64,000 nucleotides of DNA from Streptococcus panodentis. GTDB lineage: Bacteria; Bacillota; Bacilli; Lactobacillales; Streptococcaceae. Below the pieces are notes generated by a model that was not told the DNA's origin, searched no databases, and saw only the letters and a program-made list of their open reading frames with translations. The number at the start of each line of letters is the position of its first letter. Positions within the stretch are counted from its first letter, which is position 1. Location of the stretch: NCBI RefSeq assembly GCF_017884005.1, contig NZ_QFAY01000010.1:29413-93412 (forward strand), written 5' to 3'. The position numbers and the translations under genes were made by a program. Positions 35,620-45,353 of this stretch are shown in pieces.

Positions 35620-35670
35620 AGAAAACCTCTTCTATTTATTCTTCTTTTATTATAAACTTTTCCTTGCCTC

Positions 35671-35699
35671 TTGTAAAACCCAGCCATAAGGTTTACAAT
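35671..35699 (+). promoter_or_regulatory. murE promoter, close to the start codon
   Basis: TTGTAA and TACAAT with a 17-base spacer. The -10 ends six bases before the murE ATG, so transcription would start at or next to the initiation codon. Confidence 0.6.
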
Positions 35700-35705
35700 A
35701 GATTT

Positions 35706-37151
35706 ATGATTAAAATTGAAACCGTATTAGATATTTTAAAAAAAGACAAGAATTTCCGTGATATTGTCAAAGACGGAGAATACTTCTTCTCTTACAGCGA
35801 CTTGACTTTTGATAAGATCAGCTATGACAGCAGGGAAGCCGATGCTTCTACTCTCTTTTTTGTCAAGGGCCAAGCCTTTAAGAAAGAGTTTCTGGAAAAA
35901 GCCGTCGCAGCCGGGCTGAAACTTTATATCAGTGAGACAGACCTTGAGGTCGGCATTCCGGTCCTCTTGGTCAATGATGTCAAGCAAGCTATGAGCCTGA
36001 TTGCCATGGAATTTTACGGCCATCCTGAGAAAAAGCTCAAACTGCTGGCCTTTACCGGAACCAAGGGCAAGACCACCACTGCTTACTTTGCCTTTAATAT
36101 TCTGAAACAGAGCCAAAAGCCCGCTTTGCTGTCCACAATGAATACGACTTTAGATGGGGAAACGTTCTTTAAATCCGCTCTGACAACGCCGGAAAGTCTG
36201 GACCTAATCAAAATGATGGCCCAAGCCCTTGCTAATGGCCGGACTCATCTCATCATGGAGGTGTCCAGTCAGGCCTATCTTACCAAGCGGGTCTATGGCC
36301 TGACCTTTGATGTCGGCGTCTTTCTCAATATCAGCCCCGATCATATCGGCCCCATCGAGCACCCAACCTTTGAAGATTATTTCTACAATAAGCGGCTCTT
36401 GATGGACAATAGCCGAGCAGTTATCGTCAATAGCGGCATGGACCATTTTCAGCTGCTGGCTGAGCAAGTGGCCTCTATGGACCATGACTTCTACGGCCCT
36501 GACTCCAGCAATCAGATTGCTGATTCAGAGGCTTTCAGCTTTGAAGCAGCTGGAAAACTGGCCGGCCGCTATGATCTGCAGCTCATCGGCCGCTTTAATC
36601 AGGAAAATGCTTTGGCAGCCGGTCTGGCCTGTCTGCGCTTGGGAGCTTCTCTCTCTGATATCCAAGCCGGCATTGCCGAGACGCGGGTACCAGGCCGCAT
36701 GGAAGTTCTGACTCAGAAAAACGGAGCCAAGGTCTTTGTGGACTACGCCCATAACGGTGTCAGCCTGGCAAATCTGCTGGCAGTTGTTGAGGAGCACCAG
36801 AAAGGACGGATTGTCCTGCTTCTGGGGGCAACTGGCAATAAAGGCGAGAGCCGCCGCAAGGACTTTGGCCTCTTGCTCGACCAGCATCCGCAGCTGTCGG
36901 TCATCCTGACAGCAGACGATCCCAACTATGAGAATCCGCTGGCCATCGCTGAGGAAATCGCCTCCTATATCTCCTATCCGGTGGACAGGATTGCCGACCG
37001 AGAAGAGGCAATCAAAAAAGCCCTCAGCCTGACCAGCAAGGAGGGCGATGCTGTTATTCTGGCCGGCAAGGGAGCAGACACCTACCAAATCATCAAGGGC
37101 AAAAAAGCTGCCTACCCCGGCGACTATGCACTGGCAGAAAAGTATTTATAA
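35706..37151 (+). CDS. murE: UDP-MurNAc-tripeptide synthetase (L-lysine-adding)
   Basis: A 481-residue Mur ligase that adds L-lysine to UDP-MurNAc-L-Ala-D-Glu. The ATP-binding [12 protein letters not shown] lies at about residues 117-128; the carbamylated-Lys region, [23 protein letters not shown] and the substrate-recognition loop DDPNYENP follow. The DDPN motif instead of DNPR marks lysine rather than diaminopimelate specificity. The start [14 protein letters not shown] agrees with pneumococcal MurE. No Shine-Dalgarno precedes it, and a promoter ends six bases before, so the messenger may be leaderless. Confidence 0.95.
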   Translation: MIKIETVLDILKKDKNFRDIVKDGEYFFSYSDLTFDKISYDSREADASTLFFVKGQAFKKEFLEKAVAAGLKLYISETDLEVGIPVLLVNDVKQAMSLIAMEFYGHPEKKLKLLAFTGTKGKTTTAYFAFNILKQSQKPALLSTMNTTLDGETFFKSALTTPESLDLIKMMAQALANGRTHLIMEVSSQAYLTKRVYGLTFDVGVFLNISPDHIGPIEHPTFEDYFYNKRLLMDNSRAVIVNSGMDHFQLLAEQVASMDHDFYGPDSSNQIADSEAFSFEAAGKLAGRYDLQLIGRFNQENALAAGLACLRLGASLSDIQAGIAETRVPGRMEVLTQKNGAKVFVDYAHNGVSLANLLAVVEEHQKGRIVLLLGATGNKGESRRKDFGLLLDQHPQLSVILTADDPNYENPLAIAEEIASYISYPVDRIADREEAIKKALSLTSKEGDAVILAGKGADTYQIIKGKKAAYPGDYALAEKYL

Positions 37152-37182
37152 AAAAAGGCGAGTTGCTCATCGCCTTTTTATT
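37151..37182 (+). terminator. murE terminator
   Basis: GGCGA pairs with TCGCC, followed by five T, right after the murE stop. Confidence 0.8.
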
Positions 37183-37242
37183 ATGGATTCTGCTTGAAGA
37201 GGCCGCTGCCTGGTCTGCTGATGATTTTCATTGAGTATAACC

Positions 37243-38010
37243 TTATGACCGCCAGTTAATCAGCACATACATCAGGCTGGAGCCAAACATGTCTGCCAGA
37301 GCATGCATGAGAAAGAAGGGCAGCAGATTTTTGACCTTGTACTTGTAGAGGAAGTAATAGAAAAGACCGTATACCACTCCGATAACCAGCGCCCACAGCA
37401 TGCCCTGATAGGTATGAAAAGAAATCCGGATGATGGTCGAATAGAGCAAGGCCCACCACTTGTATTTGTCATTGACCGAGGTCATGAGCCCTAAAAAGAA
37501 GAACTCTTCATAAAAACCATTGAGAAGACCATAGAGTATCGCCATGGGAGTTAAATCAGCCAATTTACGGAAAATTTCCAGCGGGTCAATATAGGACCAG
37601 AGGGCAGGGTCAAAATAATTGTACTCCCCGCTTAAAGATGTCACAATATCTCCGAAAATGCCAACTAGGGCAAAGATAAAGGGAACCCAAAAAAGAACGG
37701 ACCAAGTCAAACGGACCGGCAGCTGCTTGAAGTCAAAATGCCGCAGCAGCAGATAAGCAATGGTCAGGGCCAGCATGATGAGCTGGAAGGTTAAGTTGCT
37801 GGAATAAGCAGCACCGTCACTGGCGGCCGTCGTACTGCTGTCGGCAGCGGCACTTGCTGCAGTTGCTGCCGCAGGTGCCAGACTGGCCAAAAAAAGCTCA
37901 GTGGAGCGGTATATAAACTGCCCAAACAGAAGCAGGGTCACGACAGCAATATCAAACCACTTCAGCTGTTTCAGCGGCTGGGACGGGTGAATGTTTTTCA
38001 AAATGTTCAT
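37243..38010 (-). CDS. CPBP family intramembrane protease-like protein
   Basis: A 255-residue polytopic protein with an Ala/Ser-rich loop near residues 35-60 and about seven membrane segments. CPBP/Abi motifs are visible: the paired Glu in GFYEEFFFLGLM, the His in ISFHTYQGM and HALADMFGS. The first motif usually reads EExxxR; here the Arg position is Leu, so activity is uncertain. Family members process peptides or protect against bacteriocins. Three consecutive ATGs exist, and AAGGA suits the third. Stands alone. Confidence 0.8.
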   Translation of the reverse strand: MNILKNIHPSQPLKQLKWFDIAVVTLLLFGQFIYRSTELFLASLAPAAATAASAAADSSTTAASDGAAYSSNLTFQLIMLALTIAYLLLRHFDFKQLPVRLTWSVLFWVPFIFALVGIFGDIVTSLSGEYNYFDPALWSYIDPLEIFRKLADLTPMAILYGLLNGFYEEFFFLGLMTSVNDKYKWWALLYSTIIRISFHTYQGMLWALVIGVVYGLFYYFLYKYKVKNLLPFFLMHALADMFGSSLMYVLINWRS

Positions 38011-38184
38011 CATCATTCCTTCTTTTCGGCGGGCTGGGCTGCCAGCCCGTGTAATAGTCTATAGCCCAGACAGACAGTAGGCTGACTGTCCCTATCGGTC
38101 TATGTATATGAATTATAGCAAAGAAAGCTTAAACTTTTATTAGAACGGCTTGAAAAACCAGAATAGTTTTTTATTATTGTCATT

Positions 38185-38275
38185 TTATAGTAGACTTGTT
38201 CGGAAACCGTATGGTGGATCAGCTAGCCTTAAGCGGCCGGCGCACCAGCAAACGACTCCGTCCTTTCATTGATAA
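38185..38275 (+). repeat. Partial copy of the terminal-inverted-repeat element
   Basis: CTTGTTCGGAAACC followed by GCCTTAAGCGG and AGCAAACGACTCCGTC is the right end, inverted, of the 200-bp element at 58915-59114. The rest of the 38011-38475 gap holds diverged module C (about 38300-38345) and the promoter of the iron transporter. Confidence 0.75.
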
Positions 38276-38426
38276 AGGCGGTGGGACAGACTCTTTGCCT
38301 CGCTCACAACCGCCGCTGGAGATGGTGAGCATCTCACTGCCTAGTCTGATTTCGATTTTCATTGAGCATTAATTATTAGAATTATTAAATTGTCAGAAAA
38401 ATCTTTTTTTCTTATCTTTTTTGTGG

Positions 38427-38432
38427 TATAAT
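38427..38432 (+). promoter_or_regulatory. Extended -10 of the siderophore transporter operon
   Basis: TGGTATAAT (TG-N-TATAAT) 44 bases upstream of the first ATG; the -35 region is only T-rich. I see no clear Fur-type box. Confidence 0.55.
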
Positions 38433-38475
38433 AACTAGCGTGATTCTTCCAAAAGAATCAAGGGAAAGGAAAGTC

Positions 38476-39261
38476 ATGTCCACTATCCGTGCAGCAGGCA
38501 TTCAGGTTGCCTATGATCAGAAAACTATCATTGACGGGCTGGACTGCCAGCTGGAAGAAGGAAAGATAACGACTATTATCGGCAGCAATGGCTGCGGAAA
38601 GTCCACTCTGCTCAAGGCCTTTACCAGAATCCTTCCGACCAGAGCAGGCAGCATCCTGCTGGATGGTCAGGCCATTGCGGAGCTTCCCACCAAGGCAGTA
38701 GCCCGCAAGATTGCCCTCCTGCCCCAGGTCTTGGAGGCCGCTGAAGGGATTCGGGTCTATGATCTTGTTTCTTACGGCCGCTATCCCCACCAGTCCTATC
38801 TGGGCGCCCTCTCAGCAGAAGACCGGGATAAGATTGACTGGGCCTTGGAGGCAACCAAGTCTGCTGCCTTTGCTCATGAGGAAGTGGATGCTCTCTCCGG
38901 AGGCCAACGCCAGCGGGTCTGGATTGCCATGGCTCTGGCCCAGGACACCGATACCATTTTTCTGGATGAGCCGACGACCTATCTGGATATGAACCATCAG
39001 CTGGAAGTCTTGGAGCTGCTGCAGGAGCTCAATCAGGCCAATGGCAAAACCATCGTCATGGTCCTGCACGACCTTAATCTGGCTGCCCGCTTTTCGGACC
39101 AGCTCATCGCCATGAAGGCTGGACAGATTCGCAGGCAAGGCCGGGTGGAAGATTTGATGACCCCCGAGATGCTGAGAGAAATCTTTGACATTGAGGCCCA
39201 GATTATTCAGGATCCTATTCAGAAAAGACCCCTTTGCCTCAGTTACCAACTGATAAAATAA
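38476..39261 (+). CDS. Iron-siderophore ABC transporter, ATPase
   Basis: A 261-residue FecE/FhuC-type ATPase: Walker A GSNGCGKSTLLKAF, signature LSGGQRQRVWIAMALAQ, Walker B TIFLDEPTTYLDM and the H-loop VMVLHDLNLAARFSD. The ATG follows AAAGGAAAG; an upstream in-frame start lacks a site. First of four genes in the order ATPase, binding protein, permease, permease, the order of streptococcal ftsABCD/fhu ferric-hydroxamate systems. Confidence 0.92.
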   Translation: MSTIRAAGIQVAYDQKTIIDGLDCQLEEGKITTIIGSNGCGKSTLLKAFTRILPTRAGSILLDGQAIAELPTKAVARKIALLPQVLEAAEGIRVYDLVSYGRYPHQSYLGALSAEDRDKIDWALEATKSAAFAHEEVDALSGGQRQRVWIAMALAQDTDTIFLDEPTTYLDMNHQLEVLELLQELNQANGKTIVMVLHDLNLAARFSDQLIAMKAGQIRRQGRVEDLMTPEMLREIFDIEAQIIQDPIQKRPLCLSYQLIK

Positions 39262-39281
39262 TATAGAAAATGGAGAAAACG

Positions 39282-40220
39282 ATGAAAAAGTTTTTATCTT
39301 TTGCTACTCTCGCCCTCGCTGTACTTCTTTTAGCAGCCTGCGGCAGCAGCTCATCTAAGTCTGACAGTGCTGCTTCTTCAGACAAGATCGCCTTATCCAG
39401 CAAGCCCAAGATTGACGGCTTTACCTACTATGGAGATATTCCTAAAAAACCGACCCGAATTGCCAGCCTTTCCTCTACCTATACCGGCTACCTGCTCCAG
39501 CTAGGCTACAGTCCAGTGGCCGTGACCTCTTATGATGCTAAAAATCCGGTCCTCAAAGACAAGGTTAAGGATGCCAAAGTCCTCATGCCCGAAGATACAG
39601 AGGCCATTGCCAATCTAAAACCGGACTTGATTGTCGTTGATGCCAGCGATAAAAATATCGATGCACTGAAAAAGATTGCTCCGACCATCACCATCGAATA
39701 TGGCAAAAACGACTATCTGGAAATCCTCAACCGTTTCGGACAGATTTTCGGCCAGGAGGAAGAAGCGGATAAATGGATTGAGAACTGGAAGACCAAGACT
39801 GCAGAGGTCGGCAAGGAATTGAAGGCCAAAATCGGAGAAAATGCTACTTTCACAGTCGTCGGTCTGTATGAAAAAGAAATCTATCTGTTCGGCAACAACT
39901 GGGGCCGCGGCGGTGAAGTTCTTTACAAATCACTGGGCTTTGACGCACCGCAGAAGGTCAAAGACGAAGTCTTTCCAACCGGCTACCTGCAAATCAGTTA
40001 TGAAACCGTCGGCGACTATATCGGTGATTATGTACTGATTGCAGCTGAAAATGACGAAACTGGCAGTGCCCTTTATGAGAGCGATGTCTGGAAGTCTATC
40101 CCAGCCGTGGAGAAGGGACATGTCCTCAAGGTAGATGCCAATGCCTTCTACTTCAACGACCCTCTGACCCTTGAGTACGAACTCAAAACCATCCAAGAAG
40201 GTCTGGAAAAAATGAATTAA
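39282..40220 (+). CDS. Iron-siderophore binding lipoprotein
   Basis: A 312-residue lipoprotein with lipobox LLAACG near residue 21 and a Ser-rich linker, then a class III binding fold: [31 protein letters not shown] and a C-terminal lobe with [16 protein letters not shown]. The length and fold fit FhuD/FtsB-type ferric-siderophore receptors; the exact ligand cannot be read from the sequence. An upstream in-frame ATG (39270) overlaps its own GGAG site, so 39282 is preferred. Confidence 0.9.
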   Translation: MKKFLSFATLALAVLLLAACGSSSSKSDSAASSDKIALSSKPKIDGFTYYGDIPKKPTRIASLSSTYTGYLLQLGYSPVAVTSYDAKNPVLKDKVKDAKVLMPEDTEAIANLKPDLIVVDASDKNIDALKKIAPTITIEYGKNDYLEILNRFGQIFGQEEEADKWIENWKTKTAEVGKELKAKIGENATFTVVGLYEKEIYLFGNNWGRGGEVLYKSLGFDAPQKVKDEVFPTGYLQISYETVGDYIGDYVLIAAENDETGSALYESDVWKSIPAVEKGHVLKVDANAFYFNDPLTLEYELKTIQEGLEKMN

Positions 40221-40230
40221 AGGAGCACTG

Positions 40231-41250
40231 ATGCTGATTCATCCCTCACTTGCTCAGAAAAATAAGCCAAACTTGTTTTGGCTTGTTTTTTTCACCCTCT
40301 GCCTATCCATCCTCTCAGGGCTTTATATCTACCTGCGCTTCGGACTCCCCAGCTATTCCCATCAGACACTGCTGAATACCCTGCTGCACCCTTTTCAGGA
40401 GAGCCCGGCCCAGAACATCCTCATCGACCTGCGGCTTCCTCGCGGACTGGCTGCGCTTCTGGTCGGTGCTGCGCTGGCAGCCTCAGGCGCTGTCATGCAG
40501 GGGATGACCCGCAATGCCATTGCCGATCCCGGACTCTTAGGCATCAATTCCGGAGCTGGTCTGGCTCTGATCTGCGGCTACGCTCTCTTTAAAAGCATGC
40601 ATTACAGCACCATTCTTTTCATGTCCCTTTTAGGGGCCCTGCTTGCAGCCCTGCTGGTCTTCGCGCTTTCCTACCATCCCCGAAAAGGCTTTGAGCAGCT
40701 GCGTCTGGTCCTCTCCGGGGCTATGACAGCCACCCTGCTGACAGCTATCGGCCAAGGAATGACCATCTATTTGAACCTGACGAATGCCGTTATCGGCTGG
40801 CAGGCCGGCGGACTGATCGGAACCAACTGGAAGATGCTGCAAATCATTGCGCCCTTCATCCTCGTCGGCCTATTGCTGCTGCAGCTTTTTGCCCATCAGC
40901 TGACCGTTCTCAGCCTGAATGAAACAGTGGCCAAGGGACTGGGCCAGAAAACCACAGCCATGACCCTCTTTTTCATGAGCTTGGTCCTCCTGCTGTCCGC
41001 TGCTGCTGTTGCCTTGGTAGGCAGTATCGCCTTGGTAGGACTGATCATCCCCCACTTCGCTAAGTCTGTCAGCGGAAAGGACTATCGGAGGATCCTGCCC
41101 CTGACCAGTCTGCTGGGAGCTTTTTTTCTGCTCCTCTGTGACTTTGCCGCTCTCCACTTGGCCGGACTGCCGCTGAGCGCCCTAATCAGCCTGATCGTCC
41201 TGCCGGTCTTTCTCTGGCTGATGAGAAAGGGGGCCTTCTATGAGAAATAA
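40231..41250 (+). CDS. Iron-siderophore ABC transporter, permease 1 (FecCD)
   Basis: A 339-residue FecCD permease with about nine membrane segments: DLRLPRGLAALLVGAALAASGAVMQGMTRNAIADPGLLGINSGA is the classical family region (here without any internal gap). It overlaps the second permease by 11 bases and so is translationally coupled. Confidence 0.93.
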   Translation: MLIHPSLAQKNKPNLFWLVFFTLCLSILSGLYIYLRFGLPSYSHQTLLNTLLHPFQESPAQNILIDLRLPRGLAALLVGAALAASGAVMQGMTRNAIADPGLLGINSGAGLALICGYALFKSMHYSTILFMSLLGALLAALLVFALSYHPRKGFEQLRLVLSGAMTATLLTAIGQGMTIYLNLTNAVIGWQAGGLIGTNWKMLQIIAPFILVGLLLLQLFAHQLTVLSLNETVAKGLGQKTTAMTLFFMSLVLLLSAAAVALVGSIALVGLIIPHFAKSVSGKDYRRILPLTSLLGAFFLLLCDFAALHLAGLPLSALISLIVLPVFLWLMRKGAFYEK

Positions 41251-42244
41251 GAACAGTCTGCTTCTGGTCTTAGGCAGTCTCAGTCTGCTCACCCTGCTGG
41301 TTTTCATCCTCTCCCTGTCTTTGGGAGACCAGCAGTTCAATCTCAGTGATACTGTACGCTATCTGCTGGGAAGCGGTGACAGCAGTCTTCAGTTCATTAT
41401 GGGAGAAATCCGCCTTCCCCGATTGCTGGTCTGCCTGCTGGCCGGGGCATCTCTGGGCATGAGCGGCGTCCTTCTGCAGACCTTTAGCAGAAATCCCTTG
41501 GCTGACTCTGGGACCTTGGGCATCAACGCCGGTGCCGGAGTGGTCATTACACTGGCTATCAGCCAGCTGGAAGTCACCGACCCTCTTTACATTCGCTACC
41601 TGCCCTTCGTCGCCATGCTGGGCGGTATGCTGACCGTAGCCGTCACCTATCTGATTTCCCATCAGAAAGGACAGGCCATCCGTCCTGTCAAGATTATCAT
41701 CTCCGGCGTGACCCTGTCCGCTATCCTGTCCTCCAGCATGATTGCGATTACCGGCCGGGTCAATCAAAACAAACTGACCTATGTGGTCAGCTGGCTGGCT
41801 GGGAAAATCACGGGGAACAACTGGGAAAGTCTGGCCATTGCAGGGCCTGTCCTGCTGCTGCTCTGGTTTCTGACCTACCAGCGGGCCTATCAGCTCAATA
41901 TCCTCAGTCTGAATGATGAAACTGCTCTAGGACTGGGCCTTCATCTCAAGAGAGAGCGATTGCTGCTGCTTCTCTTGGCCAGTGCCTTAGTAGCCTTCAG
42001 CCTGTCGCTGGCTGGCAATATTGCTTTTATCGGCATGCTGGCCAGTCATATCAGCAAGCGCTTTCTGCCGAATGATCATCGCCTTCTTTTTCCGGCAGCC
42101 ATGCTGCTGGGGGCCCTCATAATGACCATTGCGGATACGATAACGCGGGCCTTTCTGATAGGCACTGCTATTCCGACCGGTATTATCATTTCCATTATCG
42201 GGGCCCCTTATTTCCTCTACCTCCTCTGGCAGACACAAAAATAG
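41240..42244 (+). CDS. Iron-siderophore ABC transporter, permease 2 (FecCD)
   Basis: A 334-residue FecCD permease paired with the preceding gene: EIRLPRLLVCLLAGASLGMSGVLLQ, NPLADSGTLGINAGAG and the coupling helix SLNDETALGLG. It ends the operon, and a large inverted repeat follows. Confidence 0.93.
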   Translation: MRNKNSLLLVLGSLSLLTLLVFILSLSLGDQQFNLSDTVRYLLGSGDSSLQFIMGEIRLPRLLVCLLAGASLGMSGVLLQTFSRNPLADSGTLGINAGAGVVITLAISQLEVTDPLYIRYLPFVAMLGGMLTVAVTYLISHQKGQAIRPVKIIISGVTLSAILSSSMIAITGRVNQNKLTYVVSWLAGKITGNNWESLAIAGPVLLLLWFLTYQRAYQLNILSLNDETALGLGLHLKRERLLLLLLASALVAFSLSLAGNIAFIGMLASHISKRFLPNDHRLLFPAAMLLGALIMTIADTITRAFLIGTAIPTGIIISIIGAPYFLYLLWQTQK

Positions 42245-42301
42245 GAGCAGGACCAAGAACTAAATTTTTTCAAATTTAGCTCTGTCCCGCTCCTATTTTT
42301 T
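42238..42301. terminator. Large hairpin terminator built from a repeat
   Basis: AATAGGAGC pairs with GCTCCTATT, and within it CTAAATTT pairs with AAATTTAG. The inner part is the same palindrome that opens the 227-bp composite element. T-runs on both sides make it work for the iron operon and for the convergent csbD-like gene. Confidence 0.8.
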
Positions 42302-42501
42302 TATTTATCCTTACTGAAGCTGTTTTTAAGGCCTTCAGCGGCTCCTTCGACAGCTCCTTTGACATCTTGGGCAACTTCTTTCACCTTGGCAGCCGTTTTT
42401 TCAACGGCTCCCTCAGCTTCTGTTTTAGTATCGCCTGTGACTTTTCCAAAACCTTCTTTGACTGCGCCCTTGGCTTGATCAAATTTTTCTTCTAATGACA
42501 T
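42301..42501 (-). CDS. CsbD family stress protein
   Basis: A 66-residue, very charged, Lys/Glu/Ala-rich helical protein with the repeats A-x-G-A-x-x-x and the [21 protein letters not shown] start that marks CsbD/YjbJ-like general-stress proteins. Function at molecular level is unknown. GGAGGCAGTTTT precedes the ATG. Confidence 0.88.
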   Translation of the reverse strand: MSLEEKFDQAKGAVKEGFGKVTGDTKTEAEGAVEKTAAKVKEVAQDVKGAVEGAAEGLKNSFSKDK

Positions 42502-42570
42502 AAAACTGCCTCCGTTCTATTCCGGTTCTTGTGACCGTTTCCAATAGTATAAGATTTTATCAGTCTCCAG

Positions 42571-43242
42571 TCAATGATTTTGCTCAGAAGATTTGCTGTA
42601 AAAAATCAGCCTTTCCCTGTCAAAGTCCAGCTGCAGCTCATATTTGCCGGCTTCATTCTGCCTGATATAGCCTAGAATCAGCAGACTGTCTACGAAAATA
42701 TCCCGCCTTTTCTGCAGGAGTTCATCTTTGCGGACATATTTCAATAAAAAAGCCGTCATGTATTTGAGAGCATACTGAGGATTGACATCGCCCAACACAG
42801 CATAGAGCGGCTTTTGCTCCTCAGACAGGGGATACTGCCGCTGCATCTTGTAAAAGTAATTCGCCAAAGTCAGCCGTTCGCGGGCAAAATCCGTTTCTTC
42901 GATTAAGAGAGCGGCGTTGGTTTCATTCGCAATCTGCGTCTCAAAGCGCAGCTCCAAGAGCTCCTGATAGAGCGGACTGTTATCCCGGACAAAGACTTCC
43001 TGATCCAAGTGCAGGTCCGCCAGATTTTCCAAAAAAGGCAGCTGCAGGAAATAGCGCTTGTTCTCCCTTCGGATATAGCCTTCCCTGATATAGTCCTCCA
43101 TGGAGCGGTCGAGATGGGCCACATGGGCAAAATCCCGCTTAATCTGCCGCAGGATGGCTCCTTCATGAATATCCAGATAGTGGACCAGTTCCTGAAAAAA
43201 AGGCTGCCGGGTCAAGCGGCTGGGGTTGATGACGGTTATCAT
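42571..43242 (-). CDS. DUF1803 family protein
   Basis: A 223-residue cytoplasmic protein starting MITVINPSRLTRQPFFQELVHYL, a streptococcal family of unknown function (DUF1803). It is rich in Leu/Arg/Glu with probable winged-helix-like segments, and has no catalytic motif that I recognise. A GTG at 43251 is in frame, but the ATG is closer to the family start. Monocistronic. Confidence 0.75.
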   Translation of the reverse strand: MITVINPSRLTRQPFFQELVHYLDIHEGAILRQIKRDFAHVAHLDRSMEDYIREGYIRRENKRYFLQLPFLENLADLHLDQEVFVRDNSPLYQELLELRFETQIANETNAALLIEETDFARERLTLANYFYKMQRQYPLSEEQKPLYAVLGDVNPQYALKYMTAFLLKYVRKDELLQKRRDIFVDSLLILGYIRQNEAGKYELQLDFDRERLIFYSKSSEQNH

Positions 43243-43309
43243 AGCTTTCACTCATTCTCATTTCAAATTGGTCAAGTCCTATTGTAGCATAAAAAGACGG
43301 CAGAACAGA

Positions 43310-43500
43310 AGCTTATCTTGAAAATTTTTAGATCCCTTCACTCTTTTCTTTCCAGAATCAAGCTGGAAAGATCCCTCAGACTGTCAGAGCAAGGCAATGC
43401 TTATGTAATTGAGTTGAAGAATGTTCCCCCAAACATCTCAGACCCTGCAGCCATGAATCATCGTACCGACTTCATGAATACAGGGTCTTCTCTGGCAGCT
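43310..43500. repeat. Repeat-derived spacer and hairpin after the PTS operon
   Basis: 43330-43390 resembles, in diverged form, the CCCTTCACTC module of 5640-5675 and 49845-49875. At 43439-43490 AGACCCTG pairs with CAGGGTCT around a long interior region; it lies just beyond the mupG-like stop and may end that transcript. Confidence 0.5.
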
Positions 43501-43501
43501 C

Positions 43502-44593
43502 TCACTGCTCTTTCTTTTCTCTAAATTGGAATTTCTGCCAAGACTTGAACCAATCCAACAGGGGCAAATCATGCTCCAAAACCCGTCCGACTACATTGGT
43601 CTTGCCGAAATTTTTCATAGGCAGCAAGGCCAGCTGCAGCTCACCTGCATACTTAGTATAGAGAGAATTATCAATCAGGATATCCCCCCTGTCAATAGGC
43701 AGCGCATCATGCGGCTCAAAATAATCCTTCCGGTGGGTAATGCGGCTTTGGGAGGAGCGCAGAACATAATCAGACCTGTCTCCCCGAACCTGATGCGGCT
43801 CCTCCAGCACAATCTGTCTTTCGAGGCCGGAAATCCCCTCCGCCAGCTGACAGTCCAAGGTCAGGAGATAAGGGTCTATCTCGCTCAGTGCCTGCAGCTC
43901 TTGCTCGCTGGCAAAAGCATTGGCAATCATCACGTCGTCTATCAGATCAGTCGCCCAGAGCCATTTGGCAGCGCTGGTAATGTCCCAGTCCCGATGCAGC
44001 TCCAGCGTACAAAGTCCTTCTTCGACCGGCCAAGGACCCGTTCTGGCTGCTTTAGAATTGACAAAAGCAGCTGTCCGCAGTCCCAAAGCCTTATAGCGCT
44101 TGGTCGTCTTCAGGAAATGCTCCACCGACAGGCCTGTATAGCGATGTGGGTAGAAATTATGGCAGCCGATAAGCTGCTCCAGCTTGGGCTGATAGGCTGC
44201 AATATTTTCCAGATAGCGGTTTTCAATACTGATATTGAGCTCAACCAGCAGGCCCTGCGGGTTAAAGCTCATAGCCGCTTCCTCACGGCCGGAAAAACCG
44301 CCGTCCAAGCGAATGCCTGTCAGCCCCAGCTCCTTGAAAAAGTCCAAATGATCCGGTTTTAAATCTAACTTCTCAAAGACACTCAAGTCTACATCAGCAA
44401 AAACTTCCATCCCCAGCTCTCTGGCCCGGCCGACAGCCCGCCTGAAATCAGCAAGAGTCTGCTCATGATTGCCGACCGACAGCAGACAGGTAAAAACTCT
44501 GGAAAATCCATAACCAGCCGCCAGCTGCAGGTAAGCTAAAATATCGTCTATATCACTGTGTCCGGGATAAACGGACACTCCCAATTTTCTCAT
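43502..44593 (-). CDS. MupG/DUF871 family protein
   Basis: A 363-residue protein of the DUF871 family: a TIM barrel in residues 1-240 (LGVSVYPGHSD, FADVDLSVFEKL, GIRLDGGFSGREEA, CHNFYPHRYTGLS) and a cyclophilin-like C-terminal domain (REDYFEPHDALPIDRGDILIDN region). S. aureus MupG of this family hydrolyses 6-phospho-MurNAc-GlcNAc inside the cell. GGAGAAGG marks the ATG at 44593; a longer frame is rejected. It is the last gene of the PTS operon, so its substrate is probably the phosphosugar that the PTS delivers (inference). Confidence 0.85.
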   Translation of the reverse strand: MRKLGVSVYPGHSDIDDILAYLQLAAGYGFSRVFTCLLSVGNHEQTLADFRRAVGRARELGMEVFADVDLSVFEKLDLKPDHLDFFKELGLTGIRLDGGFSGREEAAMSFNPQGLLVELNISIENRYLENIAAYQPKLEQLIGCHNFYPHRYTGLSVEHFLKTTKRYKALGLRTAAFVNSKAARTGPWPVEEGLCTLELHRDWDITSAAKWLWATDLIDDVMIANAFASEQELQALSEIDPYLLTLDCQLAEGISGLERQIVLEEPHQVRGDRSDYVLRSSQSRITHRKDYFEPHDALPIDRGDILIDNSLYTKYAGELQLALLPMKNFGKTNVVGRVLEHDLPLLDWFKSWQKFQFREKKEQ

Positions 44594-44727
44594 GCCTTCT
44601 CCTTTGCATCTTTTTAAATAAATTTTCCAAAAACAGATTCTGCAGGTTTTTGATACAAACCGCCTTTGCTGCATCCCCTCTCACATATCAGTCCCCCGGA
44701 TCTTTTTACTCCACCAGACTGTTAGTG

Positions 44728-44760
44728 CTGAGGTGGTTTGAAGAGATTACGAAGAGTATA
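44728..44760 (+). repeat. Dispersed repeat, module D
   Basis: GTGGTTTGAAGAGATTACGAAGAGTAT. Related copies lie at 50833-50868, 58449-58481 and, reversed, 5838-5872. Confidence 0.7.
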
Positions 44761-44822
44761 AAGTGGCTGGTCATCAATCTTCTGAGGGAAGACGAGAACA
44801 GCATTTTTCAATCCAAGAGTCA

Positions 44823-45344
44823 TCAATAGCAGTATTCTCCGATTAAAGCAGCTTCATCCTCCCTGTGATAAAGAGCATAGGCCAAATCACAGATTGTTTC
44901 CAGAGACTGATTGAGTCCGGCCGCGCCCTTTTTAGGCATTCTGACAATAGGAAGCCGATCCTTGTAAGCCCCTATCACCTGGCCGCATTCCTGAGCCATC
45001 GCTGCCAGCGCCTTGGCTTTGGTTTTTTCATTGACCGCCTTGGCCACCTGAGCTGCCATCTGGGCATACCCCTGATAGTCAAAGCAGGGGCCGCAGATGA
45101 CTATATCAGCCTGCAGCTTGTCTACCATAGCGCACAGTTTGCGGTTGACTTCATCCGGATTGGCTTCATAATAGCCATCTCCACAGTAGAGACAGGCCTG
45201 CACATGGCCGTCTATACGCTTGAGATAAGGGGCCATCATAACTGCGGGTCCCGTAGCTCCTTTATTTAGACCCAAGGGCACCATCCGGTCATCCTTGATA
45301 CCGGCTCCCGCCTGGATCTGATCATAAATCATGAGAACTTTCAC
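44823..45344 (-). CDS. GrdB-like protein (N-terminal domain of glycine/betaine reductase B)
   Basis: A 173-residue protein resembling the N-terminal half of the GrdB family: CLYCGDGYYEANPDEVNRKL, DIVICGPCFDYQGYAQMAAQVAKAV and a C-terminal GAAGLNQSLETICDLAYAL. True GrdB is over 400 residues with a selenocysteine; that part is absent, and no glycine-reductase genes are near. The GTG start has GGAGGGTGAT. It lies nine bases after the EIIC stop, inside a sugar PTS operon, so a role in that pathway rather than amino-acid reduction is likely. Function is unknown. Confidence 0.72.
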   Translation of the reverse strand: MKVLMIYDQIQAGAGIKDDRMVPLGLNKGATGPAVMMAPYLKRIDGHVQACLYCGDGYYEANPDEVNRKLCAMVDKLQADIVICGPCFDYQGYAQMAAQVAKAVNEKTKAKALAAMAQECGQVIGAYKDRLPIVRMPKKGAAGLNQSLETICDLAYALYHREDEAALIGEYCY

Positions 45345-45353
45345 ATCACCCTC

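Noticed and set aside
43526..44362. 278-codon plus-strand frame opposite the MupG-like gene
   Set aside because: Shadow of the MupG/DUF871 gene, no translation signals.
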